Source: Pseudomonas koreensis (lineage in GTDB: Bacteria > Pseudomonadota > Gammaproteobacteria > Pseudomonadales > Pseudomonadaceae). Taken from it: a stretch of 64,000 nucleotides of DNA. The notes below the pieces were generated by a model, which had not been told where the DNA came from, searched no databases, and worked only from the letters and a program-made list of their open reading frames with translations. Location of the stretch: contig NZ_JAOEJU010000006.1 in assembly GCF_025447595.1 (NCBI RefSeq), positions 1 to 64,000 on the forward strand. The letters are read 5' to 3'. The translations under genes were made by a program, and so were the position numbers. Below are positions 9,124-19,556 of this stretch, one piece after another. Every line of letters begins with the position of its first letter. Position 1 is the first letter of the stretch.

Positions 9124-9837
9124 TCACTGCAAGCGGTTGCGCAAAGCGGCAACCACGTTGAAGGTTTGATTGCGGACCCGATTGTTCGGGTCGGTGAGGG
9201 TCAGGCTCAAGCGAACGCTGCGGATCCGCGCCGGATCACCGGGATTGGCACTGTAGGTGGAGGCCGCGACATCTGTCGCGGAACTCGCCAGACCGAACAT
9301 CACAGTGAACGCACTGACATTGTTCACCAGCACTTGCTGGGCGGGATTACCGCTGCCGGTGCCCATCAGAATCTGGTTGTTACTGAAGCTGTAGATCAAA
9401 CGGCGGATCGGGAACGCGATCTGTCCCGTCGCCGCAGCCCGCACGCCGGTATAAGCGGTGGCGCTGTTGCGGCAATCGGAGACCACGGTCCAGGTCGGCG
9501 TCCCGCCCGCGCTGCCGACATCGGCGGTGACCAGGGTCAGTTTCAGGTTGGCGTTGTCCCAACTGATCGGCGTGATCTGGGCCGCGTTGAAATCCCCCGC
9601 CGAGCTGGAATCGGTAATCGTGCCCAGGCAGCCGAACATGCCCACCATGCGCAGTTCCTGAATCATCTTGCTCAGCACGAACCGCGCATCTTCCTGCATG
9701 GCGGCTGCGCTGTTCTGGCTGACGTAGGTGTTTTTCGCCGTCAGGAAAGTCTGCACCACGCCGAGCACCACGATCAGCCCCAACGCCAGGGCAATCAGCA
9801 TTTCGATCAGGCCAAAACCTCGCTCGAAACGCTTCAT
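9124..9837 (-). CDS. pilW: Minor type IV pilin PilW
   Basis: 237-residue minor pilin. The leader MKRFERG precedes FGLIEMLIALALGLIVVLGV, with Glu5 present. The body matches the PilW family, which is larger than other minor pilins: QNSAAAMQEDARFVLSKMIQELRMVGMFGC is the typical post-helix segment (residues about 38-68), and two cysteines (GCLG, SDCRN) could form a disulfide. The start codon overlaps the pilV stop (ATGA), indicating translational coupling. Confidence 0.88.
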   Translation of the reverse strand: MKRFERGFGLIEMLIALALGLIVVLGVVQTFLTAKNTYVSQNSAAAMQEDARFVLSKMIQELRMVGMFGCLGTITDSSSAGDFNAAQITPISWDNANLKLTLVTADVGSAGGTPTWTVVSDCRNSATAYTGVRAAATGQIAFPIRRLIYSFSNNQILMGTGSGNPAQQVLVNNVSAFTVMFGLASSATDVAASTYSANPGDPARIRSVRLSLTLTDPNNRVRNQTFNVVAALRNRLQ

Positions 9838-10283
9838 GGCGTGGCCACCGGGTCGACTGCGGCCCGACTGGTCAGGACAAAACTGCGGGGTGCGCTCGCG
9901 GTGTTGGCCGCACGAGCGTCACTCCAGGTAATGGTGATGGTGTAGACCCGTTGATTTAGGGTGATGCTGCCGGTGGCAGTCGGGCCGCCGAAATTGACGA
10001 TGTTGGTGGTGAAGTCGTAGAGATCCTGATCCCGGGCAACACTCAGATTGCCCGTGGTCGGCGGTGTAACGGTGTAGTCGGCACCCGAGTTGGCGCGGAT
10101 CCGGTCCATCATGTCGTAGGCGATGAAGCTCGCCTGGCTGGTCATTCGCGAACTGTCGGTGTACTTCAGCGCATTGAGCTGAACCGCCGCCGCGCCCAGC
10201 AACCCCACTGTCAGAATCAGCAACGCGACCAGCACTTCGATCAGCGTCATGCCCTCCTGTGCGTGCTTGCTCCCTGCCCTCAT
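9834..10283 (-). CDS. pilV: Minor type IV pilin PilV
   Basis: 149-residue minor pilin with leader MRAGSKHAQEG and mature N-terminus MTLIEVLVALLILTVGLLG (Glu5 present), then the PilV/FimV-type segment AAVQLNALKYTDSSRMTSQASFIAYDMMDRI. I prefer the ATG at 10283, which overlaps the fimU stop as ATGA, in line with the ATGA junction at its other end; an in-frame ATG at 10322 would add 13 residues and a 43-base overlap. Part of the same operon and tip complex. Confidence 0.86.
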   Translation of the reverse strand: MRAGSKHAQEGMTLIEVLVALLILTVGLLGAAAVQLNALKYTDSSRMTSQASFIAYDMMDRIRANSGADYTVTPPTTGNLSVARDQDLYDFTTNIVNFGGPTATGSITLNQRVYTITITWSDARAANTASAPRSFVLTSRAAVDPVATP

Positions 10284-10753
10284 CCGCAATTTCCACCCAA
10301 TTGAATTCGTCCGTTCAGACACACGTTCAGCGTCCTGCTTTGCGTTCCCAGCACATAACTGATGACCACCGCCGTGGACGGGGCCGCCAGCCCGCCCAGG
10401 TTGTTGAAATCCAGCGCGGTCACTCCAGAGGGTAGCGTCAGAGTCGCGCCACTGCTCATCGCTGGAACAACCCGCAATACATTGGCCGGAGTGCCAGTAC
10501 TGTCGTAGACCGACAATTCGCCACTCCAGACACTGCCGCCGGCACTCGGCCGCAAACGAGTGGTGATGCCCCGGTTGATCGCCTCGAGCCTTGCGTAATT
10601 GAGGGCACGTTGCAGGTCGCCGACTTCGGTGTCGGCCTTGCTGCCCTGCACCGAACGGGTGAACGCCGGCACCGCCATCGTGATCAGGATCACAAACACC
10701 GCGATCGCCACCAACAGCTCGATCAGCGTGAAACCTTTTGTACGATGATCCAT
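10280..10753 (-). CDS. fimU: Minor type IV pilin FimU (GspH-like)
   Basis: 157-residue GspH-family pseudopilin with leader MDHRTKG and mature helix FTLIELLVAIAVFVILITMAV (Glu5 present). The beta-rich body includes DLQRALNYARLEAINRG, the standard GspH segment. It ends in a Cys pair (VCLNGRIQLGGNCG). First gene of the minor-pilin operon; the ATG at 10753 has GGAGGG seven bases upstream. I call it FimU, not FimT, from its place at the head of fimU-pilVWXY1E; the divergent gene at 10881 is then FimT. Confidence 0.84.
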   Translation of the reverse strand: MDHRTKGFTLIELLVAIAVFVILITMAVPAFTRSVQGSKADTEVGDLQRALNYARLEAINRGITTRLRPSAGGSVWSGELSVYDSTGTPANVLRVVPAMSSGATLTLPSGVTALDFNNLGGLAAPSTAVVISYVLGTQSRTLNVCLNGRIQLGGNCG

Positions 10754-10828
10754 CGATGCCCTCCGTTGCCGTCGGCTATACCTGTACAAACCTAGAACAT
10801 TCGACCGGCATGCGTCGGTTGATTTACC

Positions 10829-10836
10829 GCGAACGG
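10829..10836 (-). promoter_or_regulatory. Possible AlgR-type site upstream of fimU
   Basis: Minus-strand CCGTTCGC resembles the AlgR core CCGTTCGTC known upstream of the P. aeruginosa fimU operon. It lies 76 bases before the fimU start, in the 127-bp divergent fimU/fimT space. One short match; weak evidence. Confidence 0.3.
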
Positions 10837-10880
10837 CGCACGGATTGCGTCGCTGTGCACAATCCAGGGAGGACGCGTAC

Positions 10881-11435
10881 ATGCCGCAACAGGGTTTCAG
10901 TCTGGTCGAACTGCTTATGGGACTGGCGATCGGCGCAATTGTTCTGTCGCTGGTCAGTCCGGCGCTGGCAGACTTCACCGAATCCAGTCGGCGGCAGCAG
11001 GCCGCGCAGTCTTTGCTCGACGGGATTCGCAATACCAGGACCATGGCCATCACGCGCAACCAGAGCGTGGTGATTCATGGCATCAACGGTGATTGGGGCC
11101 AAGGCTGGCGGATCATTCTGGATATCAGCGGCAAGGGACCGGGAGATGCCGATAATCCATTGCTGATCGAGCAGGCGAGTGACGGACGAGTACCGATTGT
11201 CGGCAACTGGCTGGTGAGCCGGTACATACGCTTCAGCAGTCTGGGCCAACCATTGGTGCCGGACCGGAAGTTTCAGGCAGGGACGTTACATCTATGCTCG
11301 GCTCGCGAGCCGGTCAGCCGGCTCCAGGTGGTGCTGGCAGCGACCGGTCGCGTACGCCTGGCCAGTCAAAAGACTGAACAGGCGTTGTGCCGAAAGGATA
11401 AAGCGATCAGATCGAACGAACGCGCAGCTCTTTAG
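10881..11435 (+). CDS. fimT: FimT, GspH-like pseudopilin with GRxR motif
   Basis: 184-residue pseudopilin: leader MPQQG, then [20 protein letters not shown] with Glu5, and the GspH segment ([21 protein letters not shown]). Near the C-terminus is GRVR (residues 156-159) followed by a basic tail. FimT of Legionella binds DNA during natural transformation through a conserved GRxR motif; this motif is present here, so a role in DNA uptake is plausible. Transcribed away from fimU; ATG at 10881 has GGAGGA upstream. Its last 29 bases overlap the convergent ispH end. Confidence 0.82.
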   Translation: MPQQGFSLVELLMGLAIGAIVLSLVSPALADFTESSRRQQAAQSLLDGIRNTRTMAITRNQSVVIHGINGDWGQGWRIILDISGKGPGDADNPLLIEQASDGRVPIVGNWLVSRYIRFSSLGQPLVPDRKFQAGTLHLCSAREPVSRLQVVLAATGRVRLASQKTEQALCRKDKAIRSNERAAL

Positions 11436-12351
11436 GCATCGAGAACGTGATGTTCTCCTCACGCCCGGCCAGTTCGTCGGCGCCGGTGGCACCCCAGGCC
11501 TGCAACTGCTGGATTACGCCACGCACCAGGACTTCCGGAGCGGAGGCGCCGGCGGTGATGCCGATACGCTCGACACCGTCAAACCAGCTCTTTTGCAGAT
11601 CTTCGGCGCCATCGATCAGGTAGGCTGGCGTAGCCATGCGTTCGGCCAGCTCACGCAGGCGGTTGGAGTTGGAGCTGTTCGGGCTACCCACTACCAATAC
11701 CACGTCGCACTCATCGGCCAGTTGCTTGACCGCGTCCTGACGGTTCTGGGTCGCGTAGCAGATATCGTCCTTGCGCGGTCCGCCAATGGCCGGGAAACGC
11801 GTACGCAGCGCATCGATGACCCGGCTGGTGTCATCCATGGACAGGGTGGTCTGGGTGACGAAGGCCAGTTTTTCCGGGTTTCGCACCTGCAACTCGGCGA
11901 CATCCTTTTCGTCTTCGACGAGGTAGATCGCACCACCATTGCTGGCGTCGTACTGGCCCATGGTGCCTTCGACTTCCGGGTGACCGGCGTGGCCGATCAG
12001 GATGCACTCGCGACCGTCACGGCTGTATTTCGCGACTTCGATGTGCACCTTGGTCACCAGCGGGCACGTGGCATCGAACACTTTCAGGCCACGACCGGCA
12101 GCTTCGCTGCGCACGGCTTGCGAAACGCCGTGGGCACTGAAGATCACGATGACGTCGTCCGGCACCTGATCCAGTTCTTCGACGAAGATCGCGCCACGAC
12201 TGCGCAGGTCTTCGACCACGAATTTGTTGTGCACAACTTCATGACGCACATAGATCGGCGGCCCGAAGACCTCCAGGGCGCGGTTGACGATTTCGATCGC
12301 CCGGTCCACGCCGGCGCAGAAGCCACGGGGGTTGGCGAGTTTGATTTGCAT
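11407..12351 (-). CDS. ispH: 4-hydroxy-3-methylbut-2-enyl diphosphate reductase IspH
   Basis: 314-residue iron-sulfur enzyme (LytB) making IPP and DMAPP in the last step of the MEP pathway. The three cluster cysteines are C12 (GFCAGV), C96 (ATCPLV) and C198 (CYATQNRQ); catalytic E126 is in HPEVEGT. The start is placed at [11 protein letters not shown] (12351), which gives the usual family length; extra upstream residues look non-coding. It follows fkpB on the same strand, separated by a REPIN. The ribF-ileS-lspA-fkpB-ispH order is a conserved cluster in gamma-proteobacteria. Confidence 0.95.
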   Translation of the reverse strand: MQIKLANPRGFCAGVDRAIEIVNRALEVFGPPIYVRHEVVHNKFVVEDLRSRGAIFVEELDQVPDDVIVIFSAHGVSQAVRSEAAGRGLKVFDATCPLVTKVHIEVAKYSRDGRECILIGHAGHPEVEGTMGQYDASNGGAIYLVEDEKDVAELQVRNPEKLAFVTQTTLSMDDTSRVIDALRTRFPAIGGPRKDDICYATQNRQDAVKQLADECDVVLVVGSPNSSNSNRLRELAERMATPAYLIDGAEDLQKSWFDGVERIGITAGASAPEVLVRGVIQQLQAWGATGADELAGREENITFSMPKELRVRSI

Positions 12352-12402
12352 GCGGTGCCTCGTGTCTTGCGCGCAAGAAATAGCGAAAACGGTGGAAAAC
12401 AT

Positions 12403-12492
12403 TGTGGGAGCGAGCTTGCTCGCGAAAGCGGTGTGTCAGACAACATCAATGTTGAATGTCAGTCAGCATTCGCGAGCAAGCTCGCTCCCACA
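12403..12492. repeat. REPIN (two inverted REP sequences)
   Basis: tgtgggagcgagcttgctcgcga at the left and its inverse (tcgcgagcaagctcgctcccaca) at the right, with about 45 bases of variable sequence between. Typical P. fluorescens REP doublet, between ispH and fkpB. Confidence 0.9.
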
Positions 12493-12513
12493 TTTTTGAC
12501 CGCGTGCGGTCAG

Positions 12514-12966
12514 TTACAGCGCTTTGACGGAGAAGATTTCCACGTCAAAGGTCAGCGTCTTGCCTGCCAGCGGGTGGTTGAAGTCGACGGTCACTTGCGC
12601 GTCGTCGAACTCTTTCACCACACCCGGCAGCTCAGTATTGGCCGCATCGTTGAAGATCACCAGCAGACCCGGCGACAGTTCCATGTCCGCAAACTGCGAA
12701 CGCGGGATGACCTGCACGTTTTGCGGGTTCGGCTGGCCGAAGGCGTTTTCCGGTTCGACGGTCAAGGTACGCTTGTCGCCGGCCTTGAAGCCGAACAGCG
12801 CCGCCTCGAAGCCCGGCAGCAGATTGCCGTCGCCGACCTTGAAGGTCGCAGGGGCTTTGTCGAAAGTGCTGTCGACCGTGTCGCCGTTCTCCAGGCGCAA
12901 TGCAAAGTGCAAGGTGACTTCCGTGTTCTGGCCGATGCGTTGCTCAGCCAATACCTGTTCAGTCAT
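12514..12966 (-). CDS. fkpB: FKBP-type peptidyl-prolyl isomerase, SlyD/FkpB-like
   Basis: 150-residue FKBP with a chaperone insert-in-flap domain. N-terminal FKBP strand VTLHFALRLENGDTVDSTFDKAPATFKVGDGNLLPGFE is followed by the flap (FKAGDKRTLTVEPENAFGQPNPQNVQVIPRSQF) and the closing strand (AGKTLTFDVEIFSV). It lacks the His-rich C-tail of true SlyD, which points to FkpB (SlpA). It helps protein folding in the cytoplasm. Its start overlaps the lspA stop by 8 bases, so it belongs to the ribF-ileS-lspA operon. Confidence 0.9.
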   Translation of the reverse strand: MTEQVLAEQRIGQNTEVTLHFALRLENGDTVDSTFDKAPATFKVGDGNLLPGFEAALFGFKAGDKRTLTVEPENAFGQPNPQNVQVIPRSQFADMELSPGLLVIFNDAANTELPGVVKEFDDAQVTVDFNHPLAGKTLTFDVEIFSVKAL

Positions 12967-13471
12967 GAACGGTTTCTCCGGATTTCTTAGTTTTGAACAT
13001 GTCCAGTGCCAGCATCACCGCGCCAACGGTGATGGCGCTGTCGGCGAAGTTGAACGCCGGGAAGTACCAGCGGTTCTGCCAGTGCACCAGAATGAAGTCG
13101 ATCACATGGCCCAGGGCAATGCGGTCATACAGATTGCCCAGCGCGCCGCCCAGCACCAGCGCCAGCGCGATGGCCAGCCAGGTTTCGTTGCGACCCAGGC
13201 GCTTGAGCCAGACCACCAGCACCGCACTGACCGCAATCGCGATCAGCGCGAACAGCCAGCGCTGCCAGCCGGAGCTGTCCGCGAGGAAGCTGAAGGCAGC
13301 ACCGGTGTTGTAGGCCAGGGTCCAGCTGAAGTAATCAGGGATGATCACGATCTGCTGGAACATTTCGAGCTTGCCTTCGAAGTAGAACTTGCTGGCCTGG
13401 TCAATGACCAGAACCAGCAAGCTCAACCAGAGCCAGCTCAGCCGTCCGAAACGGCCAACGGCATTAGGCAT
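12959..13471 (-). CDS. lspA: Lipoprotein signal peptidase LspA
   Basis: 170-residue inner-membrane aspartyl protease that removes signal peptides from prolipoproteins. Four hydrophobic segments are visible. The catalytic Asp pair is in NLYDRI and NFADSAIT; the conserved [11 protein letters not shown] loop is present. The start [11 protein letters not shown] (13471) overlaps the ileS stop by 8 bases; an upstream ATG at 13495 would lengthen it by 8 residues into ileS and is less likely. Confidence 0.94.
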   Translation of the reverse strand: MPNAVGRFGRLSWLWLSLLVLVIDQASKFYFEGKLEMFQQIVIIPDYFSWTLAYNTGAAFSFLADSSGWQRWLFALIAIAVSAVLVVWLKRLGRNETWLAIALALVLGGALGNLYDRIALGHVIDFILVHWQNRWYFPAFNFADSAITVGAVMLALDMFKTKKSGETVHD

Positions 13472-16295
13472 AGTGACGAACCTCGCCAGCGCCATCGATG
13501 TTGTCCACGCAACGACCGCAGATTTCCGGATGCTCCGGGTTCACGCCTACGTCTTCGCGGCAGTGCCAGCAACGGGCACATTTCGGGAAGGCGGACTTGA
13601 CGATCTTCAGCTTCAGGCCGCTGACTTCGGTGGCCACAGCATCAGCCGGTGCCTGCACGAACGGCGCAACAGTGGCAGTCGAGGTGATCAGTACAAAGCG
13701 CAGCTCGTTGCTCAGCTTGGCCAGGTCGGCGGTCAGCGCGTCTTCGGCGAACAGCGTCACTTCGGCTTGCAGGTTGCCACCGACAGCCTTGGCCGCGCGC
13801 TGGATTTCCATCTCTTTGTTGACCGCCACCTTCACTTCCATGATGCGATCCCAGTACTCGCGACCCAGCTCGAAGCCTTCCGGCAACTCGGTCAGGCCTT
13901 CGTACCAGGTGTTGAGCATCACCGATTCGTTGCGCTCGCCCGGCAGGTATTGCCACAGCTCGTCGGCGGTGAACGCCAGGATCGGCGCGATCCAGCGCAC
14001 CAGCGCTTCGGAGATGTGGAACAGCGCGGTCTGGCACGAACGACGGGCCTTGCTGTCGGCGCCGGTGGTGTACTGGCGGTCCTTGATGATGTCCAGATAG
14101 AAACCACCCAGCTCCTGCACGCAGAAGTTGTGAATCTTCGAGTAGACGTTCCAGAAACGGTATTCGCCGTAGTTTTCCTGCAATTCGCGTTGCAGCAGCA
14201 GGGCACGGTCCACGGCCCAACGATCCAGCGCCAGCATGTCTTCGGCCGGCAGGATGTCGGTGGCCGGGTTGAAACCGGTCAAGTTCGACAGCAGGAAACG
14301 TGCGGTATTGCGGATACGACGGTAGGCATCGGCGCTGCGGGCCAGGATCTGGTCCGACACTGCGATTTCGCCCGAATAATCGGTCGAGGCCACCCACAGG
14401 CGCATGATGTCGGCACCCAGGGTGTCGTTGATCTTTTTCGGCTCAATCACGTTTTTCAGCGACTTGGACATCTTGCGGCCCGTCTCGTCGACGGTGAAAC
14501 CGTGAGTCAGCAGCTCGCGGTACGGCGCGTGATTGTCGATGGCGCAGCCGGTCAGCAAGGAAGAGTGGAACCAGCCACGGTGCTGGTCGGAACCTTCCAG
14601 GTACAGGTCGGCGCGCGGGCCGGTCTCGTGGCCCATCGGGTGCGAACCGCGCAGGACGTGCCAGTGCGTGGTGCCCGAGTCGAACCAGACGTCGAGGGTG
14701 TCGCTGATCTTGTCGTACTGCGGCGCTTCATCGCCCAGCAGTTCGGCAGCGTCGAGTTTGAACCAGGCTTCGATGCCTTCGACTTCGACGCGCTTGGCGA
14801 CTTCTTCCATCAGCTCGACGGTGCGTGGGTGCAGCTCGCCGCTTTCCTTGTTCAGGAAGAACGGGATCGGCACGCCCCAGTTGCGCTGACGGGAGATGCA
14901 CCAGTCCGGACGGTTGGCGATCATCGAGTGCAGGCGCGCCTGGCCCCAGGCCGGGACGAACTTGGTGTCTTCGATGGCTTTGAGCGAACGTTCACGCAGG
15001 GTGTCGCCGCTGACCGGCTCTTTGTCCATGCCGATGAACCACTGCGCGGTGGCGCGGTAGATCAGCGGAGACTTGTGACGCCAGCAGTGCATGTAGCTGT
15101 GTTCGATCTCGGTGGTGTGCAGCAGCGCACCGACTTCGGTGAGTTTTTCGACGATGGCCGGGTTGGCCTTCCAGATGAACTGGCCGCCGAAGAACTCCAG
15201 CGACGGCACGTAGACGCCGTTGCTCTGTACCGGGTTGAGGATGTCGTCGTTGACCATGCCGTATTTCTTGCAGGTCACGAAGTCGTCCACACCGTAGGCC
15301 GGGGCGGAGTGAACCACGCCGGTGCCAGCGCCCAGTTCCACGTAGTCGGCCAGGTACACCGGAGACAGACGGTCGTAGAACGGGTGACGGAAATTGATCA
15401 GCTCCAGCGCCGAACCCGGTGCGGTGGCCAACACGGTGCCTTCGACGCCGTAACGGGTCAGGCAGGATTCGACCAGCTCTTCAGCCAGCACCAGCAGCTG
15501 GTCGCCGATGTCGACCAGCGCGTAGGTGAACTCCGGGTGAACGTTCAGCGCCTGGTTGGCCGGGATGGTCCACGGGGTGGTGGTCCAGATCACGATCGAG
15601 GCAGGTTTGCCCAGCGATGGCAGACCGAACGCGGCGGCCAGTTTGGCCTCGTCAGCAATCGGGAAGGCCACGTCGATGGTCGAGGACTTTTTGTTCTCAT
15701 ACTCGACTTCCGCTTCGGCCAAGGCCGAACCGCAGTCGAAGCACCAGTTCACAGGCTTCAGACCCTTGAACACGAAACCGCCCTTGACGATTTCGGCGAG
15801 GGCACGGATTTCACCGGCCTCGTTCTTGAAGTCCATGGTCTTGTACGGGTTGGCGAAATCGCCCAGCACGCCGAGACGGATGAATTCGGATTTCTGCCCT
15901 TCGATCTGCTCGGTGGCGTAGGCACGGCACAGTTCACGGGTCTTGTCCGCGCCCAGGTTCTTGCCGTGGGTCACTTCAACCTTGTGTTCGATCGGCAGGC
16001 CGTGACAGTCCCAGCCTGGAACGTACGGCGCGTCGAAGCCCGACAGGGTCTTCGAGCGGATGATCATGTCCTTGAGAATCTTGTTCAGTGCGTGACCGAT
16101 GTGGATCGTACCGTTGGCGTACGGAGGGCCGTCGTGCAGGACGAACTTCGGACGATCCTTGCCAATCTCGCGCAACTTTCCGTACAGGCCAATACTGTCC
16201 CAGCGCTGCAGGATCTGCGGTTCGCGCTGTGGCAGGCCGGCCTTCATTGGGAAGGCGGTGTCCGGAAGGTTTAGCGTGGCTTTATAGTCGGTCAT
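13464..16295 (-). CDS. ileS: Isoleucyl-tRNA synthetase
   Basis: 943-residue class I aminoacyl-tRNA synthetase. HIGH motif at 65-68 ([10 protein letters not shown]), KMSKS at 608-612, CP1 editing domain in the middle, and a C-terminal zinc site ([10 protein letters not shown] and CGRCVDNI). This is the eubacterial, mupirocin-sensitive-type size and architecture. Sits between ribF (13 bp gap) and lspA (overlap). A long open frame on the opposite strand across the gene is a composition artefact. Confidence 0.97.
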   Translation of the reverse strand: MTDYKATLNLPDTAFPMKAGLPQREPQILQRWDSIGLYGKLREIGKDRPKFVLHDGPPYANGTIHIGHALNKILKDMIIRSKTLSGFDAPYVPGWDCHGLPIEHKVEVTHGKNLGADKTRELCRAYATEQIEGQKSEFIRLGVLGDFANPYKTMDFKNEAGEIRALAEIVKGGFVFKGLKPVNWCFDCGSALAEAEVEYENKKSSTIDVAFPIADEAKLAAAFGLPSLGKPASIVIWTTTPWTIPANQALNVHPEFTYALVDIGDQLLVLAEELVESCLTRYGVEGTVLATAPGSALELINFRHPFYDRLSPVYLADYVELGAGTGVVHSAPAYGVDDFVTCKKYGMVNDDILNPVQSNGVYVPSLEFFGGQFIWKANPAIVEKLTEVGALLHTTEIEHSYMHCWRHKSPLIYRATAQWFIGMDKEPVSGDTLRERSLKAIEDTKFVPAWGQARLHSMIANRPDWCISRQRNWGVPIPFFLNKESGELHPRTVELMEEVAKRVEVEGIEAWFKLDAAELLGDEAPQYDKISDTLDVWFDSGTTHWHVLRGSHPMGHETGPRADLYLEGSDQHRGWFHSSLLTGCAIDNHAPYRELLTHGFTVDETGRKMSKSLKNVIEPKKINDTLGADIMRLWVASTDYSGEIAVSDQILARSADAYRRIRNTARFLLSNLTGFNPATDILPAEDMLALDRWAVDRALLLQRELQENYGEYRFWNVYSKIHNFCVQELGGFYLDIIKDRQYTTGADSKARRSCQTALFHISEALVRWIAPILAFTADELWQYLPGERNESVMLNTWYEGLTELPEGFELGREYWDRIMEVKVAVNKEMEIQRAAKAVGGNLQAEVTLFAEDALTADLAKLSNELRFVLITSTATVAPFVQAPADAVATEVSGLKLKIVKSAFPKCARCWHCREDVGVNPEHPEICGRCVDNIDGAGEVRHYA

Positions 16296-16308
16296 TTAAG
16301 GCTCTTCA

Positions 16309-17247
16309 TTAGCGATGGGCGCTAGGTGCGGCTAGTGCACGGGCGGTGGCGACATCCGCATTGATCGCCGTTTTCAGTGCCTCCAGGGAGGCGAAACGCT
16401 GCTCTTCACGCAGCTTCTGGTGGAAAACCACCGTCAAACGCCGGTCATACAGATCGCCGGCAAAATCTAAAAGATGGACTTCAAGGTGGGCCTTGCCATC
16501 ACCTTGCACCGTGGGCCGTACGCCGATATTGGCGACGCCGGGCCAGGTCTTGCCGTCGATGGTGACATCAACCAGATAAACCCCGGTGAACGGCACGCGA
16601 CGGCGTTTCAGTTGAATATTCGCCGTGGGTGTCCCCAACTGGCGGGCCAGCTTCTGGCCATGCAGCACACGACCGGCAATCCGGTACGGGCGACCCAGCA
16701 GACGTTCAGCCAACGCAAAATCGGCGGCGGCCAACGCGTTGCGCACCTGGGTGCTGCTGACGCGAATGCCGTCCAGCTCGACGGTTTGCGCGGCCTCCAC
16801 GGTAAAACCGTGGACCTGGCCGGCCTGCAACAGGAAATCGAAATCGCCGAGACGGTCGCAACCGAAGCGGAAATCGTCACCGACCTCCAGATGCTGAACG
16901 CCGAGGCCATCAACCAGGATGGTATCGACGAACTCGCTGGCGCTGAGTTTGCTCAAGCGCTGGTTGAACGCCAGGCACAGGACCCGGTCGACGCCTTCGG
17001 CGGCCAGCAGTTGCAGTTTGTCGCGCAACCGGGCCAAACGCGCCGGCGCGGTCTCCGGGGCAAAGAATTCCCGTGGCTGCGGCTCGAAAATCACCACGCA
17101 GCTGGGTACGCCCAACTCGAGCGCACGCTCACGCAGTCGGGCCAGAATGGCCTGGTGACCACGGTGAACACCGTCAAAGTTGCCAATAGTGGCGACGCAG
17201 CCCCGATGCTGGGGGCGCAGATTGTGGAGGCCTCGAACCAGCTGCAT
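16309..17247 (-). CDS. ribF: Bifunctional riboflavin kinase/FAD synthetase RibF
   Basis: 312-residue enzyme converting riboflavin to FMN and FMN to FAD. The N-terminal adenylyltransferase domain has TIGNFDGVHRGHQAIL; the C-terminal kinase domain has GRVLHGQKLARQLGTPTANI and later RPTVQGDGKAHLEVHLLDF. I place the start at MQLVRGLHNLRPQ (17247), giving the usual length; an ATG six codons upstream (17265) is possible. First gene of the ribF-ileS-lspA-fkpB set. Confidence 0.94.
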   Translation of the reverse strand: MQLVRGLHNLRPQHRGCVATIGNFDGVHRGHQAILARLRERALELGVPSCVVIFEPQPREFFAPETAPARLARLRDKLQLLAAEGVDRVLCLAFNQRLSKLSASEFVDTILVDGLGVQHLEVGDDFRFGCDRLGDFDFLLQAGQVHGFTVEAAQTVELDGIRVSSTQVRNALAAADFALAERLLGRPYRIAGRVLHGQKLARQLGTPTANIQLKRRRVPFTGVYLVDVTIDGKTWPGVANIGVRPTVQGDGKAHLEVHLLDFAGDLYDRRLTVVFHQKLREEQRFASLEALKTAINADVATARALAAPSAHR

Positions 17248-17376
17248 AACGCGCTTCTTGCTCATAAAGTGGCCGATTATAACCACACCCGACGGCCGAC
17301 GACAGGCAACACCGTAACCCAAAGTGATCGAGCCGACAAAACTGCCGGCTCGCGCCCGTCTTTCAAGGGTGAAACC

Positions 17377-18915
17377 TCAGCTCAACGCCTTGCGATTGAA
17401 GTCACGCAGGCGGAAACCGAGCAACAGCAACATGCCGAAATAAGCGACCACGCCAGCAACCACTAGCACGCCCAGGCGCAGGAAACGCTCAAGCATGTGG
17501 CCCTGATCCCACGCGGGCATGAAATGCATGCCGATCAGCAGCACTCCCGACATCACCGCCACCGCGACCAATAGCTTGAAACCGAACTTCAGCCAGCCTG
17601 GCTGCGGCTGATACATCTGTTGTTTGCGCAGTTGATAGAACAGCAGCCCGGCGTTCAGGCAGGCACCGGCACTGATCGCCAACGCCAGACCGGCGTGCGC
17701 CAGCGGGCCGATCAATACCAGGTTGAACAGCTGAGTAACCACCAGGGTGAAGATTGCGATTTTTACCGGTGTACGGATGTTCTGTTGCGCATAGAAGCCT
17801 GGCGCCAACACTTTGATCACGATAATCCCGAGCAGACCGACAGAATAAGCAATTAACGCCCGCTGGGTCATGGCCGCGTCAAAACCGCTGAACTGGCCGT
17901 ATTGGAACAGCGAAACGGTCAACGGCTCGGCCAGAATCCCCAGCGCCAGCGCACACGGCAGCACCAGCACGAAGCACAGGCGCAGACCCCAGTCGAGAAT
18001 CCGCGAATATTCGTGGCGATCCTTGCTGGCGTAGGTCTTGGCCAGTGTCGGCAGCAGGATCGTGCCCAACGCCACACCCAGCACGCCGGACGGCAATTCC
18101 ATCAGGCGATCGGCGTAGTACATCCACGACACCGAACCCGCTACCAGAAACGAGGCGAAGATGGTGTTGATGATCAGGGAAATCTGACTGACCGAGACAC
18201 CAATGATCGCCGGCAACATCTGCTTCATCACCCGCCAGACACCGGTATCACGCAGATTCAGGCGCGGCAGCACCAGCATGCCGATCTTTTTCAGGTGCGG
18301 CAGTTGATAGAGCAACTGCGCCAGGCCGCCGACCAGCACCGCCCAGCCGAGGGCCATGACCGGCGGATCGAAGTACGGCGTCAGGAACAGCGAAAACACG
18401 ATCATGCTGACGTTGAGCAGAGTCGGCACGAACGCCGGCACCGAGAAACGGTTCCAGGTATTGAGGATCGCACCCGCCAGCGAAGACAGGGAGATCAGCA
18501 ATATATAAGGGAAAGTCACTCGCAGCAGGTCGGAGGTCAGCTGGAATTTTTCCGGTGTATCGGTGAAACCCGGTGCCGTGGCCCAGATCACCCAGGGCGC
18601 GGCAATCATGCCCAGCGCGGTGACCAGCGCCAGAACCAGCGTCAGCAGCCCTGTCACATAAGCAATAAAGGTACGGGTCGCCTCCTCGCCCTTCTGACTT
18701 TTATATTCGGCAAGAATCGGCACGAATGCCTGTGAAAACGCGCCCTCGGCAAAGATTCGCCGCAGCAGATTGGGCAGTTTGAAGGCGATAAAGAAGGCGT
18801 CGGTCGCCATTCCGGCGCCGAAAGTGCGGGCGATGAGCGTGTCGCGAACAAACCCGAGAATCCGGGAAAGCATCGTGATAGAGCTGACGGCGGCCAACGA
18901 TTTGAGCAGATTCAT
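17377..18915 (-). CDS. murJ: Lipid II flippase MurJ (MviN)
   Basis: 512-residue inner-membrane protein of the MOP exporter superfamily with about 14 hydrophobic segments. It flips lipid II for peptidoglycan synthesis. Family markers are the N-terminal [23 protein letters not shown] and the [15 protein letters not shown] segment (residues about 53-67). It is 129 bp upstream of ribF on the same strand and its start lies in the divergent region with rpsT. ATG at 18915. Confidence 0.95.
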   Translation of the reverse strand: MNLLKSLAAVSSITMLSRILGFVRDTLIARTFGAGMATDAFFIAFKLPNLLRRIFAEGAFSQAFVPILAEYKSQKGEEATRTFIAYVTGLLTLVLALVTALGMIAAPWVIWATAPGFTDTPEKFQLTSDLLRVTFPYILLISLSSLAGAILNTWNRFSVPAFVPTLLNVSMIVFSLFLTPYFDPPVMALGWAVLVGGLAQLLYQLPHLKKIGMLVLPRLNLRDTGVWRVMKQMLPAIIGVSVSQISLIINTIFASFLVAGSVSWMYYADRLMELPSGVLGVALGTILLPTLAKTYASKDRHEYSRILDWGLRLCFVLVLPCALALGILAEPLTVSLFQYGQFSGFDAAMTQRALIAYSVGLLGIIVIKVLAPGFYAQQNIRTPVKIAIFTLVVTQLFNLVLIGPLAHAGLALAISAGACLNAGLLFYQLRKQQMYQPQPGWLKFGFKLLVAVAVMSGVLLIGMHFMPAWDQGHMLERFLRLGVLVVAGVVAYFGMLLLLGFRLRDFNRKALS

Positions 18916-19085
18916 TGAAGGAATTTGTGCCTGTCGATAAACAGCAGGCGAACAATGCGCCTACTTGTGCGATACTCCGCGCCGCAACAGCACAGAGCCA
19001 AAGCTCGCGAGTTTACAGGTCAAGCGCCGGAAATAAATATCCCGCCTCTTTATACCTACCACTTAGCGGAACGTCTCAAGCGCCC

Positions 19086-19114
19086 TTGACAAGACATCTC
19101 TTCATCGGCATGAT
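19086..19114 (+). promoter_or_regulatory. Sigma-70 promoter of rpsT
   Basis: Perfect -35 TTGACA at 19086-19091, 17-base spacer, -10 CATGAT at 19109-19114. It is 53 bases before the rpsT start. Confidence 0.65.
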
Positions 19115-19167
19115 TCGCGGCCTATTTTGTTTGCTATTTCCTAAAAAGTCTTTCGAGGAGCTCGACG

Positions 19168-19440
19168 GTGGCCAACTCACCTTCCGCCAAAAAACGTGCA
19201 AAACAGGCTGAGAAGCGTCGCAGCCACAACGCCAGCCTGCGTTCCATGGTTCGTACCTACATCAAGAATGTAGTTAAAGCCATCGACGCAAAAGACGCTG
19301 AAAAAGCTCAAGCTGCATACGTTCTGGCTGTGCCAGTTATCGACCGTATGGCCGATAAAGGCATCATCCACAAGAACAAGGCTGCTCGTCATAAGAGCCG
19401 TCTGAATGGCCACGTCAAGGCACTGAAAGAAGCTGCCTAA
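19168..19440 (+). CDS. rpsT: 30S ribosomal protein S20
   Basis: 90-residue basic helical protein of the small subunit, binding 16S rRNA. The sequence [20 protein letters not shown] and the closing [19 protein letters not shown] are diagnostic. The start is GTG at 19168 with AGGAG eight bases upstream; S20 genes with non-AUG starts are known and linked to autoregulation of translation in E. coli. Monocistronic, with its own promoter and terminator. Confidence 0.97.
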   Translation: MANSPSAKKRAKQAEKRRSHNASLRSMVRTYIKNVVKAIDAKDAEKAQAAYVLAVPVIDRMADKGIIHKNKAARHKSRLNGHVKALKEAA

Positions 19441-19454
19441 GCGACGTAGTCATT

Positions 19455-19483
19455 AAAAAACCGACCTCAGGGTCGGTTTTTTA
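19455..19483 (+). terminator. Terminator of rpsT
   Basis: Stem aaaaccgacc-tcag-ggtcggtttt with A-rich left side and tttttta right side, 14 bases after the stop. Confidence 0.92.
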
Positions 19484-19511
19484 TTGCCTGCGATTTGCTG
19501 AAAACAAACGC

Positions 19512-19547
19512 AAAAAAAGAGGAGCCAACCGGCTCCTCTTTTTATTT
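19512..19547 (-). terminator. Terminator of creA
   Basis: Stem aagaggagcc-aacc-ggctcctctt. On the minus strand the stem runs into ctttttttgcg, a U-tract, 9 bases after the creA stop. It has T-runs on both sides and may work both ways. Confidence 0.85.
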
Positions 19548-19556
19548 ACGTCCAGA

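Noticed and set aside
11407..11435. Overlap of fimT and ispH ends as a sign of frameshift
   Set aside because: Both proteins have normal lengths and clean C-termini; a 29-base convergent overlap is ordinary.
12403..12492. Inverted repeat as ends of an insertion sequence
   Set aside because: Only about 45 bases between the arms and many copies in the window; it is a REPIN.
13389..16274. Long plus-strand frame opposite ileS
   Set aside because: Same kind of shadow; ileS has complete HIGH and KMSKS motifs.
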